In this document: piece by piece, positions 37,427-49,255 of the stretch
Numbering within the stretch: the stretch's first letter is position 1
Layout of the letters: each line of letters opens with the position of its first letter
NCBI GenBank assembly: GCA_002005505.1
Contig: KV908397.1
Coordinates: 79,134 to 143,133 of the forward strand
DNA: 64,000 nt
DNA from: Botryococcus braunii
Taxonomy: Eukaryota > Chlorophyta > Trebouxiophyceae
Direction of reading: 5' to 3'
Notes under the pieces: generated by a model
What the model saw: the letters and a program-made list of their open reading frames with translations, nothing else
What the model was told of the DNA's origin: nothing
Database searches by the model: none
Made by a program: the position numbers and the translations under genes

Positions 37427-39092
37427 GATCTCATGGAAAGATCTTCCCCAAGAGGTTTGGACTATAGTATTATCCTTTTTGGGCCCTTGCGACATCAGGA
37501 TAGCACGCCTCGTCTCTACGACCTTGCGCTCGGCTTCCATACCATGCATAGAAACGCTGGACGTCCGCTATAGTCGTCATTCTAATCCAGATCGTGTGTC
37601 TGAATATGCAAAACTGCGGAAAATACTTGGAGTTCTCTCAAAGGTTACCGACCTGAACCTCAGCATCTGGCTTCCTCGGCATTCCAATTTACTGGAGCCC
37701 CCAGCAGAGGGCCCAGCGGTCGTTCCACTACTCGACACTCTCCAGGTGCATTTCGACCGGCAGGTGCATTTCGGTTTGAACGCAGAGGGAGCGCTACATG
37801 TGCTTGCTGTGAAACTCGAGTCGGCGACCAAACTCAAATCGCTTGGGATTTATGATGTCGGAGGGGTTTTGGGGCCTCCCAGCAAGGAGGATTTGGCTCT
37901 CGCCGTTGGTAACTGCCGCGTTCTGCAGAACCTCGATATCTCTTTCACAGATTTTTCAGACAATGATGACATATTGTACAGAGCCCAAGTCGGTCGTACA
38001 CTTGCGGCGTACCTGGGCACGAATCTGTGTTCGCTTTGCATAACACCTGCTGACTTCGAGTTTTTCGAGCATTTACTACCCCTTGCGTCTACCCTGCCTT
38101 GCTTGCAGAATCTCCGGCATGTGAATGTCGATAATATAACACGAGGCGTTGCACCCCTCACGCAGCTCACGGCACTCAGTGTGCAGAACACTGGCGTATG
38201 GGTCGAGGCTTTGACTCCGCTCTCCAACCTGTATTCCTTAGAGGAGTTCGAGCTGTACTGTGGGCCCTCACCCCCGGCAGATTGCAATCTCCCCTTCGAG
38301 GACCTACAACACGTGATTCAGCCCATGACCAAGCTGCGATATATTAGGCTTGACCAAGTCATTTTGGACCCTGCCGGGGATATGGAAGTGATGGGACTGC
38401 GCAATCTTTTGGAACAGCAAACCTCAGTCACTCGGCTTGCTTTCACACGTGACGTCGATGTGGCAGCCTGTATTGCCCATGCACCTGGCTTCTCACGATT
38501 GCGAGCCCTCTCCTTGTCATTGTCAGATAGAGCCCTCCAGGATTTGTGGGGTTTGAGACAGCTCGCCAACTCGTGGGCGAGCCTTGAGCATCTCAGTTTG
38601 ACGTGTCCAATCCGTACATGCCTGGTGTTTGTAGAGCACCTGAAACACATGCCGCAATTAACAAGTCTGCAACTGATGGCTGCGGGTGTACTTGTACCCG
38701 AATCGGACATGTCTGCCCGCTTCCTGACAGGAGTTCGGCAGCTGAAGGAACTACGTTTATACAAGGTGCTCTGTCGGAATGGCTGGGCTTCTGATGTGAA
38801 TTATATCACAGCACTGACTGGCTTGACATCGTTGGGACTCACGGGATCATGGAAAACTGGAAGTGAGGGTGCCCGTCCCAGGGGCGTGCCTACCCCGTAT
38901 CCCCCACAGTTCAACCAACAGCCTCTGACCAGCGCAGACCTTCAGCCATTGATGGCACTCACCAAGCTGCGGACATTGACGTTACTAGGCGATTGGCAGC
39001 CGGCCAGTGCCGCTGAGTTTTTGGGCAACTTGAAGGAACAATGGTTCCAGATGGGTCTCCCCTTGCCTGTATGCATTTTTAAAATAAACTAG
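37427..39092 (+). CDS. F-box/leucine-rich-repeat protein, copy B
   Basis: Nearly identical to copy A, with about 554 residues in this exon. F-box ISWKDLPQEVWTIVLSFL, then the same LRR series; three extra residues (TDF) precede the SDNDD loop. The GGTGCAG acceptor at 37425-37426 is conserved. The Copia element ends only 121 bp upstream of the exon. The conserved upstream block of the unit lies on the far side of the element at 27430-27810, so if the missing first exon is there, this copy carries a 9.5 kb insertion in its first intron or leader. No inactivating change is visible within the exon. Confidence 0.75.
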
Positions 39093-39656
39093 AGATCTGC
39101 AAACTAAGTGTTGGACAGCTCGATAGTCGCAGGGGTTTCAAAACAGCATTTTTAGATGTGCCTCTCACACATCTCTTTGAAAACGATCTCTTGGCAGTCC
39201 CCGGGAGCCAGCATGACGTGAACCCTAAGTTGAGTAGGAGAATTTATCATGGTACTCTTATTTAATCTTCTTGAGAATAGGAGGCATAGGCGCTGATGTG
39301 TCTGTGGTCCAGTCTATAAGTTCGGATCTTTGATACAGTTTCAATGGCTATCCTGGTATGACTAGCATTAGAAATGGTTCCACGAGTGGAAGTCCTTGAC
39401 AATCTTCGAACCGATTCTTATTAATTTTGGTGAGGAACGAGTAGGGGCTGTGACTAGTCCGCGTTTGTTTGGGGATGGTTTACAGGGAGGGACAGACCCC
39501 ACTAGAAAGCAGGCAGGGCTAGGACCGGCCTTCCCCTCCTCCCCTCAGCTGACCCAGATTGGCGGGTTTGGAGATTCCACGTCCAAAAGTGTTTCAGGAT
39601 CCCTGTTGCGTTTAGGGCCAGGGGGGCTACTGCCGTAGATGTTATTATTGTAAACT

Positions 39657-40150
<494 letters not shown>

Positions 40151-40602
40151 AAAAACTCTCCGTGAAAAGCTGAAGGCTTGGAGGCTAAATGCGTGAAAAC
40201 CACGATACTGTCACACAGGGCACCCCACATCTGCCTGACCTGATGGGGTCTTTCTGTCTTGTGTGTTTTTGTCATAGTGAGAAACATGGTCATCGCGAGA
40301 CCATGGCCGGGTCTGGCGAGAACCTCAGAAAGACGCCTCATTTCAGCAAAGCACTGCAGGACCACGAGGGTGCCTTCTGAAAACGTGCCCTCCTGCCCAG
40401 CCTTGGCCCTTGCAATCCGCAGGGGTTCTCAATTCCAACTGATCGAGAAATCATGGTTGGCCGTGCCCACCCCTTACCCTTGTTGATGGACACGCAGCAT
40501 CATCTTCCAATGACCGTTTCATTTTCGTTGTACGTTACACTTGATAAAAAGTTTTCCACTTGTTACACTGACTCGTTTCACTTACATCTTAGATGTGGTC
40601 TG

Positions 40603-40722
40603 GATGAAATCGTGTCCCGTCTTGAGAAAGTGGAACAGACGCTGGCCCGCTTTTCAGCCGCAACCGACTTAGCCCATCAGCAACAGCGGCGCTTCTGGGG
40701 TGTATTTGGGCTCGGAGGTTGA
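40603..40722 (+). pseudogene. OPA3 last-exon fragment
   Basis: Duplicates 13193-13312: the final 39 codons of the OPA3-like gene from LDEIVSRLEKVEQTLARF to the stop, with V to I and H to Q changes. It begins abruptly at the junction with the F-box unit 3' flank (CATCTTAGATG), with no splice acceptor or start of its own, so it is a non-functional passenger of the segmental duplication. Confidence 0.9.
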
Positions 40723-41781
40723 TGCTTGGGATACTTGGTCTGCCATGCTCCCATTTTCAGACACAGGGGTTTCGCACTTCAGCCACAGTGGTGGCTGCTG
40801 TGGGCAGGGCAATCGAACGAGAAGACTAATCAGGGTCAGAGAATAACCCTCCTTATAGGACTTATACTCATTTGTGTTGCAGAGCCTTAGTTTTGAAAGG
40901 GCTATGCCTCTTCTTGCATTTGAAATAACCTCGGAACTGATCAAGTCAGAATAACCGCAAGTGACGAAAGCTGCTGGATCTGCTTTCGTCTTGCATGGCT
41001 GTAATATTTGTCCAACCGCATGAGTATGGCAAAGGGCTAAAAATGTTTGGGAGAGGGCTGGAATGCATGTGACAAAAGTCGTGTACCGTATCGGCGGTAT
41101 ATAGAATATTAAATTAAATTAAAATCGAAGCGCCTGAAACTTCCCAAGAAATTGATTTTCGGCGACGGTAACACTGGGTACTTTCATGAGACCTTAGGCA
41201 AAACCCTACAACTTTGGCACGTTCTTTCGACCACATAAACATGCAATGTCACTTGAAACTCAATGACTGTGAATGTACACAAGCAATGGTTCCAGAAGCT
41301 AATTTTGCTTTACAAGAAGGCTGCATGCTTACAATGTTACAGGACCTCAAAGTGGGCACTTTTCGACTGATCTGACATGGCTGAGACAAACCTCGACATC
41401 GACTTAGGCTCCAGACGCCGATCGAAGATCGGGCGACCCAAAAAAATTTTAAGTGCCCAGAGAATCCTGCCGGTACGATCAACTCCGTCCAAGCCACCTT
41501 GGACAGAGCCGATTCAAACTAAGCACACCTACCGAACCAATTATGAAAGAATTTAGACTATAAGTATCCACAATTGCAAACAGGTTGTGGTTGCACGCCA
41601 TATCAGGCCTGAACTGGCGGGATCGGATCGCCTTAGGCACCTAGCCATGATCAGCTTGGACGTCGCGGAATACTCACAATACCTTCTAAGTTTCAACATA
41701 GAGAATCTTAACAGGAATTCAAGGTTAAAACTGAAAACAAAGTTGTATCTTCTTTCTGAACGCAGAGTTCTGTGAAGGGAC

Positions 41782-43123
41782 ATGTCGCAATCAGCGACAC
41801 CCACAATACAAGCACAGACTAATATATTTGAAAATGGAAAGGCGCTCTTAAAGTTTATCACAGAAAACAATGATAGGAAAGTACATGTCAAAACGTATGT
41901 TGCTGAGATGGCCCACAGTAAGGCAACCCAGTTAGGCTTGAGTTGCTCAGTGAACGTGGACACGTTACGCCAAAGATTGGAGACCTTCAAATTCCAATAC
42001 ACGAAGACTGTGAGACGCAAGAGTGCCATGCAATCAGCGCCACAGGAGGGAATTCTGCTGGACACCCATGTCTTTCATCTCATAAGTTGGCAACCTAAAG
42101 CGCCCATCGCATCCAAAGTTCCAACAGAGAAAGAAAATGTTCCACCTCCAGGTGACAACCCGCGGCCCTGCAGCAATGGGAATGATGAACACATAGCACC
42201 ACTCCATTGACTCGTGTTGATCGCAGGTGAAAGCATCATGGGCCGCCGAAAAAGACCACTTGAAGTGCTGCAAGGGGAAACCAACAGCAGGAATATGGTC
42301 AAAAACATGAGACGAGAGAAAACGATCTTGCGAGCGAAACTCAATACCCAAAGGTGCCTATTGGAGGAAATCAACCAAGACCATCAGCAAATGGTGCGTT
42401 TATGTTCTCATGCCCCACACAAAGCTAATGTAGTTTTACATACTTGAAGCCCACAGACATGCTTTGCAGGATAGCATAAAACATGAACTTGAAGCATCGA
42501 AAGAGAAGGAGACTGAAGTAAACACCAAGACTGAAGTAGAAAAGCGCTTCAGCCCGGCAGAATTGGAGTCCTTTCCGGACATGCCCCCCTCTAACAACAT
42601 TTCAGAAGGGATTCTTGGCATGACCAAGTCAGCCCACAGGAAAGCTCCCAACACAGACACGAGGAGCATAAATGGAAAAATCTTGTGGAGACCTAATGAC
42701 GTTGCTGCCGATGTTGCCGCCATGCCTCCCGACGAGCGCGCCAAGGTCCTGCAATATGCTGTGAAGGAGGCAAGGTCCCTCAGCTCCTTCACAGACAACC
42801 GCAGAGAAATGGCGAGCCTGAAATACAGTCATTTTGAATGCCAGCAAGCAGAGGCACGCAAGAAAGAAGAGGCCCGCCGGGAACGCACCCAAGCGTTGCA
42901 GGCCATGCAGCCCGCACGAACCAAGCAAGAAGTTGATACCCTCATGGAGCAGACGGGTGCTGCCCAGATCCTGCGCACGCACCTCAAAGCCCTGATGGCT
43001 CACGAGGGCACCAAATTGGCGGGCATAAGGCTCAAGGACGCCGGGGGAGGGTCAAAAGCTGCATACTATAAGCTTTACATGGACTGCCTGGACCGCATGG
43101 AGGCGTCAGATGACAGAGTTTGA
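41782..43123 (+). CDS. Transposon-borne coiled-coil protein, three exons
   Basis: Predicted exons 41782-42151, 42224-42397 and 42450-43123 join in matching phase 1 at both junctions (donors GTGACA and GTTTAT, acceptors CGCAG and TGAAG), giving about 405 residues. The N-terminal 110 residues (ALLKFITENNDRKVHVKTYV, then VDTLRQRLETFKFQYTKTVR) resemble the helical spacing of a Myb/SANT- or MADF-like DNA-binding domain; that is inference. The middle is a charged coiled coil (HELEASKEKETEVNTK). The C-terminus has LMEQTGAAQILRTHLKAL and GGGSKAAYYKLYMDCLDRM. TGTAA follows near 43138. It could be the DNA-binding partner of a transposase encoded elsewhere, or a captured host gene. Confidence 0.6.
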
Positions 43124-44615
43124 AGGCCTAAGTGTTGATTACTGTAATTAGATTGCCCCAAGATGCCTAATGACCATTTTCCACCGCATGCTGGCCTGAG
43201 GGGAAATGTAAGGTGTTCAACGCATGAACTCTTGACTGCATAGTAATTGTCCAATGCAACGGCTTAAAATCTTTTGCATAATGTGGAAAAATAGTATTGA
43301 ACACGAAAACATGCACAAAATCGAGAGTGGAGCATTGAAGTGGCCCATGGCCGGTGGTCGATCTTTCTGTCCGCCGTCCGGATCACCCTGAAAACATTGT
43401 TATTACTTGAAAAAAGCACGTGGTTTGAAACTACAAATGACATCAAACAATTTAACGGCACCAAGTTCGAGTGCCGTGACTGAAAAATATTCGACAGTTT
43501 TGAAGAATTGTCGCACCAGCCAATTCTGGGGCTAAAACGGTCGACTTCGACCCTCCTTTCTCGCCCATAGAGAAGCCCCCCACCCTCCAAAACCAGCTGT
43601 TCTCGAAGATAAACAAACAATCTACAAAGTTGGTCTTGGGTGGTTTATGTTTTTAACCTGCCCCCTCTGGGGTGCAGGTTTTCCGGTGTCGGGGGCCGAC
43701 AGCCTTGGATGCCCGCTGGGGAGGCCTATAATGGGGACGCGCTGGTAACGCCTTGCACGCGCCAGAGATTCGAGGCAGGCATATAAGAAAGTCAAAAATT
43801 CGGTTGGCAACGGCACTGAAATAAACAGGGTTCAGCTCCGCCGAGATGCGGTGTAGCTCCGAGGTCCGGAAGCTGTCCGTAAGCCCTGTAAATCGCAAAT
43901 CTACTGTTTAAATCGGAAATCTAGCACGGAAAGATGGGATTTCGCGGCGTGGCAGCCTGAGCGGAGGCTTTTGTACAGCCTGTGTACAGCGCTGTATTGC
44001 GGTGTATTGCAGGTAACGCTGCGCCATGCACTCGCGCTGCAAGGCGCGTAATGCTGCCACCTCTTCCACGTGACCTGGTCATGAGCTCTGCTGCTGAGGG
44101 AGCCGCGCAGATGTGCACTCCGAAAAACCGTCGACACGAACTTGCAAAGTTCAGCATACGTGATGAGGCTCAGTCAAATATGCCGTTTTAATATTTAATG
44201 ATGTGCTGAAAAGTTTTGAGGGCTGCGAGGAGTGGTTCACAGGGATACGATGGAAACTGTTTTCCACGACGAGTGCGGACATCGATGTGCCCACTTTCAA
44301 GGATTCTGACTTCGGCCATCAAGAGTGAGACATTTTTAAGACATCTTAAGGCAATGGAAGTGGTATCTGTGCAGTAAGTCCACGAGATCGCGTTTTCCGG
44401 GTGCGCCATTCGTTGAGCACCGATATCGATTTACCCACATACAAATTTCCAGAATTCTCCCAGCCACCTTAACCCTGTTGTTTTTACATTTTAATTCATT
44501 GAAAGGGTTAAATGTTCAGTAAGCTTGCAGGAAACGTTTTGCGGTTCCGCCATCCGCCGACATCTGCCTACGACTTTTTACCGTATGTTTATAGTGCTGC
44601 CTTCAACTGTGCATG
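43124..44615. other. Transposon interior, no gene recognised
   Basis: Short open frames only. No conserved catalytic motif was seen on either strand. Confidence 0.4.
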
Positions 44616-44964
44616 CATCTGGATCACAGCTCGTCAGTTTTAGGATGGCAGAACCAGATGTGCTTGTATGATGTTTGTCTCCCCGTGCACATCTCACATA
44701 CCCTGTTCGCATCCCAACCTAATTTCGCCTGCAGAGCTTTTCCGCACTGGACTGCGCCTGCCATCTGCAGGGATTTACTATCAGTCTCAGGCCCCCAGTG
44801 CCCCAATCGTCACGTGTCGACAGCCGACGAGCTGCAGGTGTAAAAAATATATGGATCTGGCAAAATCATGCGTGAAAGGGAAGAGAACAAGAAAACAAAA
44901 AGATGGGAAGGAGACAAGGGGGCCCCCGGGGGGGGGGGAGGGAGAGGGTAGAGGAGAGAGGAAG

Positions 44965-45063
<99 letters not shown>

Positions 45064-45250
45064 CTGCATGATGTTTTTGTCCCCCTGCACATCTCACATA
45101 CCTCGCTCGCATCCCAACCTAGTTGCGCCTGCCAGCCTTTTCGGCCTTCCATTGCGCCTGCCTTTTGCCGGAATTGGGGGCAGGTTCCGCTGATCCGCCT
45201 AAAGGGATGGCCCTATGTTTTTGGCTTGCAGCGGTCGCTACAACTCGCCA
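44616..45250. repeat. Duplicated 110 bp segment flanking a GA tract
   Basis: 44668-44780 and 45062-45170 share TGCACATCTCACATACC, CGCATCCCAACCTA and related stretches in the same orientation. They lie on either side of (GA)n at 44968-45060. Confidence 0.75.
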
Positions 45251-45389
45251 AAGTTGAGCAAATCGAACCGCCGCGATTGTACCGGCTCGTGAAAGTACCC
45301 AGTAACACTAATTAAAAACCCCCTGGCCGAGAATGTCGGCAGTAAGTTGTGAAATATCCGGCTGAGACGGCCGATCGTCTTCGTCTGGC

Positions 45390-45479
45390 AAGCTGGGCTG
45401 TCTCATCGGCAAAAACTGGCCTGTCTCTTCGTCTGGATCGGCTGAGATGGCCGATCCAGACGAAGGGACAGCCCAGCTT
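45390..45479. repeat. Nested hairpins near the transposon right end
   Basis: An outer 13 bp pair (45390-45402 with 45467-45479, AAGCTGGGCTGTC) encloses a perfect 16 bp pair (45427-45442 with 45450-45465, CTTCGTCTGGATCGGC) with a 7-nt loop. It lies about 140 bp inside the right terminal repeat. Confidence 0.85.
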
Positions 45480-45819
45480 TTGCCTGTTATTTTCGCCAAA
45501 CGGATGTTGCAACATATTTAGGAACCACCCCGAAAGTCGTGATCGAGATTGTAAGTTGATTAAAACTACTTGAGAAAGGCAAAAATCGGCTTGTAACAAA
45601 TTATAGTTTAAACAATATATACCGCCGATACGGTATTCAGGATTTGGGGGATCGGTGCATTCAAGTTAGGTCTTCAGCAAGGGGGGTTCTAGCTGTTGTC
45701 CATGTGTTAGAGCCACAATGAAATGTGAATATGATCCTCTGCACAAGAGGAAGCAGGTTTAAATTGTTCCACTTTGAACTTGTTCTATCTGAGATAGTGG
45801 AATCTCCAACTTCTTCTCC

Positions 45820-46425
<606 letters not shown>

Positions 46426-47289
46426 GCCGTCGCATTTAAAAACGATGGAGAGGCGCGTTGGCCATGAGACGAAAGCTGTCACTGGGAACCAACAAACTGT
46501 CAATGGTGGAAAAGCCCAACGAGAAGACACCGAAGTGGATATACCGGATCAGACAATGACCTACAATTCAAATTGATGTACGGCTCAGAGGATAGCCCAG
46601 AGTGATCCCGGGCTAGAGAAGCCTGGGTTGGACCATGGTGACCTCCACCAGAGTAGTCAGATATGCATGAGGGTCGAGAGCATCGATGCGAACGTCAAGG
46701 GAATGCCCTCACACCAGGCGTTGAAGGGCCACCTATAAACTATCGACCTTGAAACCGTGTGCGATTTTTTTAAAGGCCTTGGATAGATTTAGAAACAGGT
46801 TTACAAGGGCTTGTCCGAGAAAGCTCGATCGACGAAGTGCTGGAGCTCAAAATACAGTGTTCGGTCCAATACCGTTGCTGAGTTCCCCTGTCGACGTCAC
46901 ACTTTAATCCAGCACCCTTAAAGTACCCCGTCAACGCACCATTAGTAGCCAATGACAAAAGGCGCAGAAACGATTTTGGATCAGCATAGGCGAATAAACC
47001 CAGGGCTTTAGCATATCAACCCTGGAATTTTTTACCAAAAGCGAGATTAAATCTTCTTGTTATTGTTGGAGTATTGTTAGAGTACTGCACTGCCTTGGGA
47101 TGCTCCGCGCCTCAATTTTTGCATAAAGGAGGCTTTGCAAGCATGTTGCAGGAAGATGAGGGGCTGCGGGATCCCCGTCAGGGTTGGGAGGCTGGGAATT
47201 GAAAGAGCCCATGGGCAAGTCCAGGTGGCTTGTAGTGTAGAGATGATGTCCGTAGTACGTATTTGTAGAAGTAGGTTCGCCTGTTTATC

Positions 47290-47845
47290 AACCCGTACGC
47301 ATATGTTACTATCTTGCGCAAGCATCAGTTATGATCGTGCTATCGTCAACTGATCACCGCTGCCAACCCGTGTAAACAATACACTTATGCAGCCACCACT
47401 GTCATACAACAGACAGCAACACAACTCCCCTATCCTCAGTCACTCTAACATGCATTGCAACGCATGCTACGAACTCGAGCAATATCTCGGCAGAGTTATC
47501 CTGACAGGTCCTTTCGCGCAGTCACACAAAAATAGGACTCCAGGCGACTGCTTTGGAAATCACAACTGTCTGACGAGCCATCTGCCGAACAGCCCCTCCT
47601 AGCTCGATCACGCGTTACGCACGATCACAGATCATGGCAGAAAGGTGTACTTTATCACCACACCCTGAATATGAAGTACACTTTTCACACTCACGAGATA
47701 CGACTCATGCTATATCTCACAGTCTTATCATACACGTGTACACTCTCGATAGGATCTCTATCACAGTTCCTTGAACTTCATTGACCGAGACCTGCACTTG
47801 CATGATGGGCCATATATGAACCCCTACCTCCCATGGAGAGCTCTC
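47290..47845 (-). mobile_element. Intronless relative of the 33953 LTR (fragment)
   Basis: Its minus strand aligns, with divergence, to 34140-34950 of the solo LTR: GTGTACACGTG, then GGTGTGGTGATAAAGTACACC, then CGCCTGGAGTCCTATT. At both positions where that LTR has introns (after 34585 and 34761) this fragment continues directly into the next exon (GGTTGGCAGCGGTGATCAG at the second). It ends at a short CT-rich tract near 47845. Confidence 0.75.
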
Positions 47846-48536
47846 TCTCTCTCCATGTCTCCTTATACATATATGGCCGCTGGGGTGACATCATCATCAA
47901 TTGCAAGGAAGGTCTTCGTGGAGCATCAGAGCGCCTTCCAGCATTTGGAAGGTGCTCCCATGCATGCGAGGAAGCTTAAGCAGTACAGGAAGATTGTTTC
48001 CAGGCAATAGCCGCCCTAGCCACCCCATATCCAAGATTGCGGCTATGCAAAGGTGGTTGGAAAGAAGAATTTCGCCTCTTCAAATCTGAACCGGGCCCCT
48101 GGAGAGCTTAGATAACGTTATTTAAACGTTGTTAACAATGCGGCAATAGTTACCAAAAGGTATCCCCAGAGGGTAGGGTCAAGGTAATGGGTGGGTAATG
48201 AACCCCGGGGCACCGTTCAGTACTTGCGACCGCATGATTACCATTATTGTTCTTCAGAGACTGACGGTCCAACTGCTCCACCAGCGTGCAGAAATATGAG
48301 ATCCTTGCAGACACCAGCAACTTTTCCTCGCGCAGTTAGCTTTCAGAAATGACTGTATGGCATGCACTTGCTACTCACGTTGCTGACGTGAATCTTCTGT
48401 GACAATACCAGGGGGGGGGGGTGTGTTCATGGGTCACCATTGTCGGTGGAACGGCAACTCAGGCGCTCGACTGTTGGCTGTGCGATGCGCAATGCCCAGC
48501 TCAGGCGGTCTGCCTGTTGTAAAGGGCTTCTGGGCG
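47846..48536. other. Flank of Copia element 2, no gene recognised
   Basis: A short open stretch at 47870-48010 (residues such as RKVFVEHQSAFQHLEGAP) could be a decayed exon, but no chain supports it. At 48505-48541 a segment GGCGGTCTG is repeated just before the insertion point of element 2. Confidence 0.4.
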
Positions 48537-48541
48537 GTCTG

Positions 48542-49235
48542 TGTGAAAGGTTATGGGCAATCGGCTTTCCCTGTACAAAGCAGACAGGTCGTCAATAGAC
48601 GAAGTTACTCCAGCTACAGTCCGTACGACTGTCTGCTGAGTGCCACACACAACTGTCGGACAAGACTAGCATCTGGTGATGCCCAGCATCTTTCACAACC
48701 AGTTACGTTACATCATTATCTTGTACACAAGCACCGATCAAGCAATCACTAGATAAGGCTCTAGACGGCTACGTTCAAGTACATGCCTATACTCCCTGAA
48801 GTCACTGTCCCTTATCTGTTTGAGTGACTACAGGGTACACTAAGCTTGTTCACTCTCACAATAGCAACAATGATACAACACACACTGCCGCACCGTACCT
48901 GTACAAAGCAGACAGGTCGTCAATAGACGAAGTTACTCCAGCTACAGTCCGTACGACTGTCTGCTGAGTGCCACACACAACTGTCGGACAAGACTAGCAT
49001 CTGGTGATGCCCAGCATCTTTCACAACCAGTTGGTATTCACTCCGGTGGGGCAGCCTTAAGAGTTCATCCGACAAACGTGTGATCTAGATAGGATTGTAC
49101 CTTATGTTCGAAAACGTCCAGAATCTGCCGTGTCTCAAGGTACCTTATGTTCTCAATGGACCCATATCCTAATAGTGCACACATGAAGATCACTTAAAGC
49201 ACAAGGCATTCAATAATAATGTTCAGAACTCAACA
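48542..49235 (-). repeat. 3' LTR of Copia element 2
   Basis: In sense orientation: TGTTGAGTTCTG, U3, copy 1 (49032-48899), donor GTACGG, linker ending GATGTAACGT (48705), copy 2 (48704-48571), a 29-nt tail ending CCTTTCACA. The two 134 bp copies look identical. Confidence 0.95.
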
Positions 49236-49255
49236 CTTCCCCTTGCCTGCATGCT

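Larger units (their letters stand above)
41086..45633 (+). mobile_element. TA-duplicating DNA transposon, unidentified family
   Basis: The terminal inverted repeats are a perfect 18 bp: 41086-41103 (CCGTATCGGCGGTATATA) and 45616-45633. TA flanks both sides (41084-41085, 45634-45635), while the duplicate without the insertion has one TA (13675-13676), so a 2 bp target duplication is directly demonstrated. The element is 4548 bp. It encodes one predicted spliced gene (41782-43123) but no recognisable transposase with a DDE/D pattern. It also contains a GA tract (44968-45060), a duplicated 110 bp segment on either side of it, and a compound hairpin near the right end. TA targets suit Tc1/mariner or ISL2EU-like elements, but the ends do not let me assign it. 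Confidence 0.9.

Noticed and set aside
41084..45635. Terminal repeats of the DNA transposon including the TA
   Set aside because: The uninterrupted duplicate has one TA at 13675-13676, so TA is the duplicated target, not part of the element.
47771..48010. Small frame with RKVFVEHQSAFQHLEGAP
   Set aside because: Overlaps LTR-derived sequence at its start and has no supporting exon chain or recognisable family.
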